Origin: Gari tellinella
Lineage: Eukaryota; Mollusca; Bivalvia; Cardiida; Psammobiidae
DNA: 64,000 nucleotides
Assembly (NCBI GenBank): GCA_922989275.2
Contig: OV277870.1
Coordinates: 36,080,356-36,144,355, forward strand
Reading direction: 5' to 3'
Each line of letters opens with the position of its first letter. Position 1 is the first letter of the stretch. The notes beneath the pieces are model-generated. The model saw nothing but the letters and a program-made list of their open reading frames with translations. It was not told where the DNA came from and did no database searches. A program made the position numbers and the translations under genes. Below, in pieces: positions 22,411 to 33,708 of the stretch.

Positions 22411-22783
22411 TCTTATATGGTTATATAATTAAATATGTTTCAGGCTTTTTCTGGCTTTAGTAGTTTGCCCTTCAGTTAGATACAAATGAAGAAATATATT
22501 TATGCGATTTAGGGCCAATGACCGTCTTGTTAAGATATATGACTTCTTTTACAAATCATGTGATATCATTGCGTAGGCTGTATACGTCTGAGTGTTGATA
22601 ACTGAACAGAATGTAAAGTTAGTACACTTTTTGGTGTGAATAAAGAAGAGATAAAGTTTAGCTAGATATGGTTTAAAATATATTTCTACTAGGCTCAGTC
22701 TGAAGGTCATGCATGGCTCGTTACTTCTTTACATTGCAAGTGAGAACTTTACTTGGTGATGGCAGGTTTGTTTAACTTTATGG
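22411..22783. other. Spacer, nothing recognised
   Basis: No gene or repeat was identified. Confidence 0.35.
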
Positions 22784-22960
22784 TTCAGTTTCAGTTCAGT
22801 TTCAGTTTTATTTATTTCACTCTCAGTTTGTAACATACAAAAACATGAGAACAGTCCCATACATACTAATTCACAATTTGTCAAGGAAACACGTTTATAA
22901 ATATTCGTTGAATCTATTATGAATATAGGAATATTATTAACAATTGAGTGTAGTATTAAT
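22784..22960 (-). mobile_element. Possible LINE 3' tail with (ACTGAA)n repeats
   Basis: On the minus strand the sequence runs through GAGAGTGAAATAAATAAAAC into three or four ACTGAA-like units (22784-22815). That is the kind of short 3' repeat found at ends of CR1-like LINEs. No RT-coding sequence remains, so it would be a heavily truncated copy. Confidence 0.4.
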
Positions 22961-23296
22961 TATATTAAACCACGGAATTATGCACATAACAAGTGTATAA
23001 TTTCGTGATTAAACATACCAGTACTCATTTATACTTTTTGAAAGTTAATATTGTTATGATTGTCATTATGCCGAAGACCGTAATATTTCAAATGTGTCGC
23101 CGGTATCTGGCGAGTCGAGTAAATATTTTATACCTATTCCAATTCTATTAATAGATCATCGTTCTATTTACATGTACATATTTGTTAACACACGTGCTAA
23201 ACAGTAAACATGGATTACAAATTTACAATTATTCAGTGTTATGGAATTGTTATATTTATGTTTCTCCATCTACGCCGTCAGAACAAAAGGTGAGTA

Positions 23297-23685
23297 CAGT
23301 GAAACCCCTCTAGACCGGACATGTGTGGGGACAACATAAATTTCCGGTTTAGAGGGGTTTCCGGTTTAGAGGGGTTTTAACCCATACCAAATAGCTTGTT
23401 TCAAGTATAGAAGATAGCGGACACTTAAATCAGGTTAAAAGTAAAGCAGAATGCGCCTTAAGGCGCATTCTGCTTTACTTTCAACCTGCTTGAAGCTATT
23501 ATCTTCTAGAATATATTGAAATATTTATAATTATATTTCTTAAGTGTGAGAATAATTCAAGGCGTAAAAATGCGTATTAATGGTGTCACTGGGTAAACAA
23601 AGGGGTTGGAAAAGGGACCAAAGTTATTTGTCGGGTATAGAGAGAATTCCGGTATTAAGAGGTTCCGGTTTGGAGGGTTTTCCTG
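23297..23685. mobile_element. Family F element (TA target) with a family B insert
   Basis: The left end CAGTGAAACCCCTCTAGACC and the right end, inverted, CAGGAAAACCCTCCAAACC are imperfect inverted repeats flanked by TA. TTCCGGTTTAGAGGGG is repeated inside the left end. A B element occupies 23377-23596, at a TTAA. Confidence 0.7.
23377..23596. mobile_element. Family B MITE, copy 4, nested in family F
   Basis: It starts TTAACCCATACCAAATAGC and ends CACTGGGTAA. HP2 is at 23431-23488 with centre GCGCCTTAAGGCGC and one mismatch in the arms. Confidence 0.75.
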
Positions 23686-23878
23686 TATAGTAAAAACTGT
23701 TCCATAGAGTAATGGTATAATCCAACCTAAATCGTTCAGCACTGAAACTTTAAAAAGATCCAGCCTAGTCTTATCCAATTTTTAAAACTACATGTATTTA
23801 GAATTGTTTATCGCAATAATAAGTCTATTATTTACAGATCTTTTGATTGTAAAAAACGAGTATACCCATAACTAGGGC

Positions 23879-24123
23879 TTAACCCTTTCGGTGCCAATTT
23901 GATCATGAGTTTTTTACCCATTCACCATTATTTTTTCGTCTGCTTCAAAACTGTTCTCTTCAACATCGTTTCATAGTAAGACGTAAGGAACTGTTAATTA
24001 AAAAGTTTGATACGAGTGTAAAATAGTTTGAATCCTGATAAGACGCCGCGTGACGCGGCGTCTGATCTGGATCCTTATTGTTTGCAAAGTCGTCTTTATG
24101 CGACTCCGGCGGTGAAAGTGCTA
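23879..24123. mobile_element. Family A MITE, long form
   Basis: It starts TTAACCCTTTCGGTGCC and has TTTTTTACCCATTCACC. HP1 is at 24020-24084, with tip GACGCCGCG-TGA-CGCGGCGTC and worn arm ends. It ends GGCGGTGAAAGTGCTAA. Confidence 0.72.
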
Positions 24124-24189
24124 ATGGTTTAAAATTGATGGAAACAATGGTTAATTGATAGGCATTTGAATAGTCCACTCAAACCGCTA

Positions 24190-24290
24190 GTTAATATCTT
24201 CACTGCCATGACGTCACCAATTTTAAACAATTGTCGTCTGATTTTATTTCTCAAATATCAAAGTAAGATCTTTAGACATTGGAAGAAATA
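24190..24290. mobile_element. Family A2 fragment
   Basis: CTTCACTGCCATGACGTCAC, CAATTTTAAACAATTGTCG and TTTATTTCTCAAAT match the A2 end and interior. No hairpin follows. Confidence 0.5.
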
Positions 24291-24349
24291 TTGAAATCGG
24301 CAAAAGAACATGTGCTGGAACCCTTTTATGTTAAATCTTTTTTCGAAAT

Positions 24350-24555
24350 ATGTTTACCCTTTCACCTTTTTATTGTCCTCTACTTCAGTATTGTTGTCTG
24401 CAAGACACCTTTCAAAGTTAGATTTAAGGTTGTATGCCTTAACAAATATCGATAAGAATGTCAAACAGTTTGGGTCCTTATCAGACACCGCGTAAGCGGT
24501 GTCTTATCAAGGCCCAAACTGTTTGCAAAGGCGCTTTAAGGCGTCATTTAGAACA
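24350..24555. mobile_element. Family A MITE
   Basis: It holds TTTACCCTTTCACC, ATTGTTGTCTGCAAGACACC and GGCGTCATTTAGAACAAAAGGG. The hairpin at 24462-24523 has a shortened tip (ACACCGCG-TAA-GCGGTGT) and compensated arm changes (TTGGGTCCTTATC against AGGCCCAA with wobble). Confidence 0.7.
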
Positions 24556-24677
24556 AAAGGGTGAATATAGCGCCTAAACGCACCGTTTTAACACATACCC
24601 TATAGTATACTCTATACTCGCCATTAACAAACAGCGTACGTATAAAAAGTATATATTAAACCTCTGCAAACAGAGTA

Positions 24678-24717
24678 GATCCTGGTCAAAGGACTCGTAA
24701 AGCAACCATTTCAATTA
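24678..24717 (+). repeat. Direct repeat flanking LINE fragment, left copy
   Basis: GATCCTGGTCAAAGGACTCG, TAAAGCAACC, then TTTCAATTAT is about 85% identical by eye to 25483-25523. It could be a long, aged target duplication. Alternatively the two are separate HP1/J-like half hairpins, since GATCCTGATCAAAGGGCTC resembles the J arm. Confidence 0.5.
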
Positions 24718-25482
24718 TCATCATCATCAGGTCATGGCCTAGCTTCGCGAACGAAGATCTAAGTAGGTGTGTTTCCACGTCTGTTGCAGGCACGCTGGTG
24801 ACTGGCTAGGCATATGAGTGAAAGGCATGCACGACTGCAGCATCTGCATTTGTAGGTCTGGGCGGGCATGTCCCGAGTGTTAACCTGGTTCTTCCTACGG
24901 TACCTTTTGTCTTTCAGTTGTTTTATTCGAGAAGTTGCAGCACTGCAAATGGTGTGTCTCCAAGCATCGCGGTTCATAGCCATAGTGGACCACTGGTGCT
25001 GGTCGATGTTGCAAGCCTTTAGGGAGTCTTTTTATCTCTTCTTTGGTGCCCCAACGTTGCGGTATCCAGTTGAAAGCTTACCGTAAAGCACAATCTTAGG
25101 CAGGCGATGATCTTCCATCCTAGAGACGTGCCCTGCCCAACGGAGTTGTGACTTGAGAAGCAAGGCCTCGATGCTTGGCAACTCTGCCCGCTCCAAAACT
25201 TCAACGTTGGTGATGAAGTCACTCCAGTGGATATGAAGAATGGTGCGTAGACAGCGCTGGTGAAATCTTTCAAGAGTGCGTAGGTGGTGGCGGTAAAGGG
25301 CCAATGACTCGGAACCATACAAAAGAGTTGTCAGTACGACCGCTTTATACACACAGATCTTGGTACAGTTTTTCAGCTGTTTGTTTTTCCACACTCTTTT
25401 GTACAGTCTTCCAAAGGCAGTGTTTGTCTTTGCCAACCTATTGTCGATCTTTCTGTTGATCTTAGCATCAGACGAAATAGTT
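24718..25482 (-). mobile_element. Short 3' LINE fragment (third LINE type)
   Basis: The minus strand codes for the C-terminal part of a LINE RT polyprotein and ends in a (GAT)n run (24717-24729), a typical microsatellite-like LINE 3' end. About 765 bp remain, so the copy is strongly 5'-truncated. Roughly 40-bp direct repeats flank it. Confidence 0.75.
24759..25482 (-). pseudogene. LINE ORF2 C-terminal remnant
   Basis: This is the C-terminal region of a non-LTR retrotransposon polyprotein, downstream of the RT palm. Reading on the minus strand one sees GSTISSD, IDNRLAKTNTAFGRL, VVLTTLLYGSE, the RCLRTILHIHW segment, LRWAGHVSRM and LPKIVLYGKL, all characteristic of this widespread animal LINE group. 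After an in-frame TAA at 25032-25034 (following GAPKKR) the same frame continues with KDSLKACNIDQHQW and ends in a Cys/His finger (CRCCSRAC, then SHQRAC). The TAA is therefore one nonsense change rather than the natural end. The endonuclease and most of the RT are absent, so it cannot be active. Confidence 0.8.
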
Positions 25483-25523
25483 GATCCTGATCAAAGGGCT
25501 CCTAAAACAACGATTTTCAATTA
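25483..25523 (+). repeat. Direct repeat flanking LINE fragment, right copy
   Basis: Partner of 24678-24717. It starts exactly where the LINE reading frame ends upstream. Confidence 0.5.
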
Positions 25524-25609
25524 TATCACACAAGAAACAACCCTGAATGGTTTAAAATTAAAATACCTATAATGGAACTGTAATTGTTTAAAAAATGTCA
25601 ATGGTGAAT

Positions 25610-25835
25610 ATGCTAACTCTTTCTCTACCTACGGCGCCAAAAGGAAACGTTGAAAACAGTTTGTATCCTGAGCAGACGCCGCATAACGCGTCTTCTGATC
25701 AGGATCCAAACTATTAAACACTAGCATTGACATTTCTTCAGTCAAAACTGTCCTAAAGCTGACTTTAACAATATTGCAGACGACATATCAATGCAGGCGA
25801 TATTTTGGCGTTAAAGACATCTCCTGACGACCTTT
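25610..25835. mobile_element. Family A MITE
   Basis: CTAACTCTTTCTCTACC, then the HP1 hairpin at 25654-25719 with tip GACGCCGCATAACGCGTC. The interior reads ATTGCAGACGACATATCAATG, then GGCGATATTTTGGCG. Confidence 0.65.
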
Positions 25836-25997
25836 TGGTCATAACGCCTTGCCAGATTATTTACAGTCAATTTCCTTGCAAAAAGCATGGGTCTTGTGCA
25901 TATTGAACCATTGAATCGTCTTATGTGAGACTCTACCTTTATATTTGATTAATAACCATTGAAAATCACTAGAGCATGAGTATAATCTGGACCTCAG

Positions 25998-26252
25998 CAG
26001 GGCTGCCATAAGTTGACATGAAAAATCCGAAGATTTCCAAATTTGCATTTTTCAAGTGCGATTTTACGAATCATACCTTTACCCCGTCGCCTGTTTCTAG
26101 TTTTGTTGACACGTGGCTGCTTAAAGCAGACTGGAAGTAAAGCAGAATGCGCCTTAAGGCGCATTCTGCTTTACTTTCAGTCTGCTTTAAGCTTCAATAT
26201 GCTAGAAAAAAATACGGAGATTTAGGAAAAATCCGGAGAAATGGCAGCCCTG
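25998..26252. mobile_element. Family P (hAT-like), copy 2, with family B insert
   Basis: The ends CAGGGCTGCCAT and ATGGCAGCCCTG are perfect 12-bp inverse copies, directly flanked by CCTCAG on both sides. That suggests a short target duplication; hAT elements normally make 8 bp, so it is shorter than expected. A B-type HP2 hairpin lies within. Confidence 0.75.
26082..26212. mobile_element. Family B element, copy 5, inside family P
   Basis: It starts TTTACCCCGTCGCCTGTTTC. HP2 is at 26124-26191 with centre GCGCCTTAAGGCGC and near-perfect long arms (AAAGCAGACTGGAAGTAAAG). The right part stops after GCTAGAA, so this copy is truncated. Confidence 0.7.
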
Positions 26253-27333
26253 CCTCAGCAGGTAAACTGAGATTGTGATGCACGTGATTTGAAGTTACAT
26301 TGACACCTCCAGAACAATGGGGGACTCTCTCTATGGACTGAGGAAAAGTCTTTAAGAGGTTAAAGCAGAGGATAAAACTTGAAAGAGTTAACAGAAAAAA
26401 AGCTCTCAGATAATGTCTATAATTACGTTCAACATTTCTAATCGTCTTAATGGATCTTGATTTGATATATTAACCAATCATTTGCTAATCGCCACTTCAC
26501 TAGAACTTTTAAACATTTTAGCGCCAGATCAGAAACCATGATAGGCTAAGTCTGATTAGGTTATTACTTAGTTGATCCGCATGTTTATGTTTGCTTATAT
26601 CAAAACGCCTTTCAAATGATTAGTATTATGTAAATAACTGTAAAAGAACACTGTAAAGCAGCCGATCATCAAGCAATTAATAATTACGTAGTTGTTGTAT
26701 CTGTTCATATTTCCGGGGAAACATTTTACAATAAAAATCCATTAGTACTTAGTACAGAGATGGTATCCCGTGATAGATGACTCTGAGTATTGCGACATAC
26801 AGACCTAAGTAAACTGAAGACCCTGGTCAGACTGCTCTCTCAAGAACACTCTGATAAGCGTATACGCTGTTTGCCCTTCAGTTTGCATCTTTGTAGTCAA
26901 ATGATTGTGTGATAAAAGCCATAAGTTAATTTTTTACAATAATTACAGCACTAATACAATGACCCAATATACAGGATGTTTACGGTAATGATTACAAGAT
27001 AGTACCTTATCTATAAAACTGTTGAGATGGATTACATATCTTAATCAGCTGTACAGGGTTTAGTAGATGTACGCTATCCCCATGAGGTTAAATCAATTAG
27101 CAGCTTCTTAATTAAAAAGAATTATCGCCTGAAAATTCTAATATTATAGATAATTGCAGTTTTCAATCAAGTCAACTCCTTTTGTATTATTTTGGGTTGT
27201 TTTAACAATAAGTTGCAAGGGTTTCCATTGGAAGTAACAGAGGTTAGTTCGTTAAGCTATCGCCTGTCTTCACACAACCAAAACTGTGTCTGGTAACCTC
27301 TCACAATTAACAAGGTGTTATTATTCTTAACTC
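26253..27333. other. Spacer, nothing firm
   Basis: CCCTGGTCAGACTGCTCTC, then ACGCTGTTTGCC, at 26820-26873 may be a decayed J-like hairpin. There is no coding signal. Confidence 0.35.
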
Positions 27334-27576
27334 ATTAACTCATCCCTCCATTGAAGTGCCTTAAGCGCATTTAACTTTTACCTCCGCTGCAGAAAACAGT
27401 TCAAATTCATGCAGTCAAGAAAATGTACCGTAGGAATACTTACTAAATCCTATCAGATTATAACTTAAAACAGGTGGGAAGTAAAGCAGAAGGCGCATTT
27501 TACAGTACTTTAAACCTGCTTTACGTGGTCAGTTGTCTTCAAAACTAGAAATATAGCACTATTAGGTAAACGGTTA
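27334..27576. mobile_element. Family B MITE, copy 6 (decayed)
   Basis: CATCCCTCCATTGAAGTGCC, then the HP2 left arm AAAACAGGTGGGAAGTAAAG with AGAAGGCGCA, and TTTAAACCTGCTTTACGTGG. It ends CAAAACTAGAAATATAGC and GGTTAA. Confidence 0.55.
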
Positions 27577-27794
27577 ACCAATCATGTCATAGGTACGCTT
27601 CTTTATGGCTTTAATGTATTCCCCACTAATGAATATGAGTTAGTCATTCGTTTTTTCAGAATCGATAAGCAAATATTAAGAATCGATGCGCTCCCGGAAA
27701 TGGAATTTATTTGGCTATTCGTAATAGTTTTTATTTTCCACCGTTAAGACTTTTATATTATTTACATTTGCTCCCTTCCTTTCCATTTACACAT

Positions 27795-28041
27795 AGGGCC
27801 CATATTACGAAACTTTGTACGACAAAAACGGTCGTTAGTGAAAACTTTAAAAAACATATAATTTTTATTTCTCAATCTAATCCTGTCTTGTGACATCTCT
27901 TTGGAATTGTCTTTTCAAGACGATTCCAAAAAGATGACACAAGACAGGATTAGATGGAGACATAAATAATGACTGAAATTTTTAAAATCAGACTTACGAC
28001 AGTATTAATTTTTGTCGTACGATGTTTCGTTAGACGGACCT
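27795..28041. mobile_element. Family G long-palindrome MITE, copy 2
   Basis: The ends GGGCCCATATTACGAAAC and GTTTCGTTAGACGGACC are followed inward by TTTGTACGACAAAAACGG, mirrored as TTTTTGTCGTACGATG. The centre pairs TGTCTTTTCAAGACGATTCC, and the arms share ATCCTGTCTTGTGACATC with copy 1. Confidence 0.72.
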
Positions 28042-30139
28042 CAAATGCTTATTTCGTATAACTAAGATATTAAAGGAAGGGTGTTGCTCCGCCTGAAATT
28101 AGCTGGACGTCGCGGAATGACTGAAATACTGTTAAAAGCGACGTTAAGTCATAACAAACAAAACTTAATGGAAGATATGCATATAGGTGTAGTTCTGAGA
28201 GGAGGTGTGGTTTACGGGTAGTTTGGAGAACCCCGTGAATCAATCGTCTAACTCAGACAGCAGACATTTTTCCAAATTTTTAAATACGTTTTATTTAACC
28301 GTTTGAGTATGATTCTCGCTTGGGTTAAATATTTTATTATGTTATTCCTTTCGCTGCTGCAATGTAATCTTCTCCGACATCGTTGTCTACTCAGATATAA
28401 CTTTCTTGAAACTTTCTTTGCCAATGTCTCAAGGCATTTTAACAAGAAAATATCGAAATCAGTATTTTTTTTATATCCCTATCAGACGCTACGGAACACA
28501 TAGTATTATCTGGATCTAAAATGTTTGCAAGTATTTGGCAAAATACATCACGTAATCGTTGTAGCATCTCCAGTATGTCTCATAAACCCCTTCGCTGACG
28601 TGACGTCATCTCTTTTAATTCTCAATCTTAAAAATTAGGGGTTTTAATTTAATATGCATTATGCGACTTCTGATCAGGACCAAGACTGTTTGCAAATAAG
28701 CATTGTAGATCTACTCGTCAAAATAACGAATCTGCTAGCGGTAACTCAATGATAACGAATCCCTTTTATATGTTTCGTCGGCTCATGCCATATGATATGG
28801 TTATTAAAAATACATCCAATTATTTCATGGACAATTATCCATAATTGGCAAACGTCGACGTGTATAAAAATCTCGTTAACTGGCATTTATGATTTATGTA
28901 CAGTCGACATTATGTTAGGCAGCAAAACAAACTAAGTTGAATGAATTGTATTTATATCAAATTGCAGATTTATACATAACAATAGTAAAGAAGCAATCTT
29001 CTATAAGAGCGTTTTACTTTACCCTCCTACTAAATTTAGCAAGTGCCGATCCTTATATATATATCCATTCTCAATCCGACAGCGACTGTGTAATACAAGT
29101 TTTACAGATATGTAATATGCGTATGTAAGATGATTTATGTATTACGTTTGGAAATTGTTAATATGGAATACGTGAGAAAATTATGATCTCATTTCGGCAG
29201 TGTAATGAACATATACGAATTGTATGTTTGCCTTAGTATAGTCCTAATCACAATAGATTGGTATACGGTAATATCGAGTAATACCATTGATCTGTATACT
29301 GACTAAATTATACCATAAATATGATATTTCTTCTAATCAACACATACCGTGGGATCAATGACTTACCGAAAACGTATTTTAGCCATAAAATATACAGTGA
29401 ATATGTATGTGTACATGCAATCTCTACACATAGTTTGTTTTATTTGTACTGTATAAATTGTATTTGCCATTATTGTTTCTGTATTTCTATGTTATGGTAT
29501 CAATGTTTGTTCTATGTAGCTCTCCATTATTGGAGGTAGAAAAGATCTACTACTACTACAACTACATGTAGCTCATAAGTGATAATAGACTGTTATTGTT
29601 TTAGGGGAATACGATATAAGGCGCTCTGATAGAAACTATAAAAATGCTAAAGTAGCAGCAAATTGAAACTTTGTCAGACAAAGAGTTACTTGATTCCAAA
29701 CTATATACAACTATCGCTTGTTTTAAGTTCAGTCGTTGTATTTTTTCCATAACGTTCTTTTGACAACTTTACTGCCTTGTTTAAGACACATGGCCGAATG
29801 GCTGAAAGAGAGTTATTGTTATATATTTGTACGTACATGTATATTGACATTATCTTCGGCATATCATGGAAAAAGCGTTGCTCCAAACTGTTTGAAATAC
29901 TGTCAATATAAAATAATTCATAACATATCTAATGGAAATATCAATGTTCAAAATTTGTAAACTTCTGACACAACTGCAAAATATAAAAAAGAATTTAAAC
30001 TGTAGAAGTATAACTTATAACTTTTGGTTTAATTAAACAGATATTGATAGCATCTACCAGTTACAACAGTATCATATAAATCTACAACGTGCATTACTTT
30101 TAATAAACGAAATCTTGGAATTCAGGTAAATGTTTAACA
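28041..30139. other. Long spacer with minor scraps
   Basis: A2/HP1 scraps are near 28590-28700 (CCCTTCGCTGACGTGACGTC, TGATCAGGACCAAGACTGTT). A short CTA/ACT microsatellite is at 29548-29568. Reading frames of 60-74 codons are AT-rich and without motif. Confidence 0.45.
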
Positions 30140-30266
30140 GAACATAATTTTATTCAGATTTGTACAAAGTACATCATCTCAATCACATAGAAATAATCAT
30201 ACAATAAATGAATATCATCACGCGACAATTTGAAAAGTAACTGTTGCATCTTTGAGGATGAATACA

Positions 30267-33200
30267 TCAGTTATTAACGTTAAGGGAATGCCTTATTTTA
30301 AGAGCATCTCGTACATATATACTTAAGTTACACACAATGTTTTTGTTAGCTGAGTTCAATAGTTCAATAAATTTAAACATTGATGGTCTTTGAAAATAAT
30401 GTTTTTTCAGATACTTCACTCTTAAATCAACAAATCGAGAACAAACGCAAATAAAATGGTACTCGTCTTCTATATCGCCAGAATTGCAACATAAACAAAT
30501 TCTCTCATTACGAGCTAATCTGTTCCGTGCAAATCTGCCTGTTTGAATTCTGAGTGAGTGTGATGACAATCTTATTCTAGACAAAATACATCTTAGAGAA
30601 TACGGTAAAATATCTAAATAGATTTCATATTCAATATTGCTTTTCAAATATTTATACGTGTCTAGAACAGGACTGTTATCAACTGAAACATGCCACTGCT
30701 GTATAAAACTATCTATAACCCTTTGTTTAAAAACATAAGGAAAAGTCTTTATATTTACCTCTTCGGAATTATAGAAAACAAACCCAAAACCATAAATGTT
30801 CAAACGATTCTTAACACTTGCCACCCAATTATTGTGCCCATTTTCACAATCATTAAGACCTTGCTGATACAATGTTTTAATTAGAATATTATCATTATTA
30901 TTGACTAGTTTTAGCCAATACTTTATAATACGGACATACCGTGAAATATATAATGGATAACGACCTAGCTCGCCATAAACAGCACTAGAACTTGTATTTA
31001 ACCTTACACCTAATAGCCTTTTGCAAAATTTCAAATGAACTCTCTCTATTTCTTTTGACTTACCAAACCCCCATATCTCTGAGCTATAACTTATTATAGA
31101 TCCAACGAAGGAGTCAAACAATTGACACAAAATTTTCGGTTTTAACTTTACTTTCTTACAGTTATATAATAATGCTTTTAAAGCTTTTAAAGACTTCCCT
31201 ATTAAGTGTTCTTGATTTTTGGAGAATTTACCTGTGTAATTAAATACAGTGCCTAAATAATTAAAGTCATCTACCGAATCAATTACTTTACCATTATAAG
31301 TCCATACTTCATTTTTGAGTAGTTTACCCCTTTTTCTAAATACCATAGTTTTAGTTTTCTCCGTATTTACTTCCAATCCCCACGTATTGCAGTATGTGAG
31401 TAACAAGTCTAAGTGTTTCTGTAATTCTTCTACACTTTTTGCTAAAATTGCCATATCATCTGCAAATAACAGTAAAATTAATACTATGTCATCAATCAGT
31501 AATCCCGAATTAATATCATCTTGTAAAAACAGCTCTAAATCATCCATAAATAAAGATACTAGTACAGGGGAGATTACCCCCCCCCCCTTTGCCGTAATCC
31601 AACTGCGTATTCAAAATAGTCAGAATAACTATTACAGTGCTTCACACATGATTTAACCTTCCTATAAATGTCCCTTATAATACATAGTAACTTCCCTTGA
31701 ATTCCTTTATGAAACAGTTTATACCAAAGTGCATTCCTATTTATGCTATCAAAACATTTTTTAAGTCTACAAAACAAACATATAGTCTTTTATTCTCGTT
31801 TAAATACTTTTGTACAATAGAATAGAGAATAAACATTGCATCAACAGTAGAATGGCCTTTTTTAAAACCAAATTGAGAGTCGGAGATTTTATTGTTCTCT
31901 ACATAAAAGGATTCAATTCTATTGTTCAATATAGTGGTAAATAACTTCGACATACAACTTACTAAAGTGACGCCTCTATAATTATTTGGACAACTCTTAC
32001 TACCTTTTTTATGTACAGGTATAATAACACCTTCCAACCAGCTTTCCGGGAAAAAGCCTGAGTTAAGTATTGCATTAAAAATATCACATAAATGATCAAC
32101 CAATATGTCAACACTCTCAATAAAGTATTCATTTAAGAGAAAATCACGCCCAGGAGCCTTTTCAGCCTTAAGCTTTTTTACAGCACTTAAGATTTCAGAA
32201 CAACTTATGGGCTAGTCTAATTCATCATAACTACAATTAGCATCGTTAAAATTATGGTCATCACAAAATGCATCTGCTTGATCATTTTTACATTGAAAAA
32301 TATCATCTCCTTATGTAGAAAAGTATTCATAAAACTGATCCATTGTAATAGAGCTTTCTTGACTATGCTTATTACCCTTAAAATGCTTCCAAAACTCTTT
32401 AGGTTTACTTTTACGTAAATTCTCAATATCAATCAATTTTTTGTTTTCAGAATATCGCTTCTTTTTTAGACACAAATTTTTATAAAGTTTTTTGCTTTCA
32501 CACAATCTTTCCCTGTTTAATTGCGACTTACAACTATTGAATACACGCAGTGCTTCTAAATACAAGTTTTTAAAGTACATACATTCATTATCAAACCACT
32601 CTGCACGTGCAACTATTGACTGGTCTGAAAAAGAATAGTGTTTGCTATTTATTATATGTTTAGCAAATAAAGGATCCGCAACATCTCTTAAAGTGCTTGT
32701 AAAATTATTTATCAAGCTATTTATAGATGAACGGTCACATAAATTAATGTTATTTGTTAAATCATTTAAAACTGGCAATTTATCAATCAAATTAGAACGA
32801 AATTCATCTCTACAGTTTTGCTTCCATTTATACTTTACATCATTTTGTAAATTCACTTCTGCCGGTACTGCATTGCAATGAATAGAGTAACTCAGCGGGC
32901 TGTGGTCACTCCATTCATTGACTGCATCGACACTAAAATTAACATTGCTTGAAAAATGTTCTTCTTTTGTAAGAAGATAATCTATCACGGAAGCCCCGTG
33001 CTGAGATACAAAGGTATACGTCCCTACATCATAGTCATCTCCCAATCTACCGTTAACAATCCGCAAGCACGAGGATTTACACATGTCAAGTAACTTTATC
33101 CCGTGGGAGTAACATGTACGGTCAAGTGAGGTCCGTGTTAGGGGCTCATCGGGAACATAATCAAAATAATCAATAAAATCAGTATGTCTATCAAAAACAA

Positions 33201-33702
33201 TAAAATCATCCCTGTTACCCACCCTTGCGTTTAAATCACCACAGATATAAACACAACCGAGAGTATCAAAATGACCTATATCATCTTCAATAAGTTCAAA
33301 TAAATCAACATTTACAATATTATATGCTGGAGAATTTTCTCCCCAAATATAAGCCCCACATAAATAAATATCATTTTCTAAAAGAAAAAAGGTCTTATCA
33401 AGTTTCACCCATATTATAGTGTCAAAATGGTTTTTCACTATACTAATACCATCTTTTATAGAGTCTTTGTAATATAATACAATACCCCCACTTGGTCTTT
33501 TAGCATTACGGTGTTGAAATTTACGATACAAATTATGACCAGTAAACCCAGAAATGTAAATGTCTGTATTGCTACAAGCCCACGTTTCGTAAAGAAATAT
33601 AATGTCATGTTTTGACAAAGTATCAACAAAATTAGCATGGTCTCTCTTGTCCCTCGTAAGTCCATGGACATTCCACGAAAGCACACGTAATTCATCCTCC
33701 AC
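30267..33702 (-). pseudogene. LINE ORF2: endonuclease and reverse transcriptase, broken
   Basis: The product, about 1145 residues if whole, would nick target DNA and copy element RNA there (target-primed reverse transcription). The AP-type endonuclease has N11 (LSWNVHGL), E39 (YETW), GDLNAR at 155-160, IDYLL at 240-244 and SDH at 265-267, so its catalytic set is complete. The RT shows PVHKKG and NNYRGVTLVS, motif A FVDLKK-CFDS, motif B GLRQ/GG, and FADD near 31466-31455. A C-terminal knuckle (CLCC, then EDEYHFICVC) is present. Breaks: TAA at 32311-32313, TAG at 32212-32214, a one-base loss in an A6 run at about 31759-31764 inside motif A, and a slip in an 11-base G run (31577-31587) inside motif B. 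The codon at 33702 is GTG, and no in-frame ATG precedes the endonuclease core (first Met at 207). Confidence 0.9.
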
Positions 33703-33708
33703 GTACCC

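Noticed and set aside
31577..31587. G-run as a programmed frameshift site in the LINE RT
   Set aside because: It falls inside catalytic motif B, where related elements read straight through; an indel in a homopolymer is simpler.
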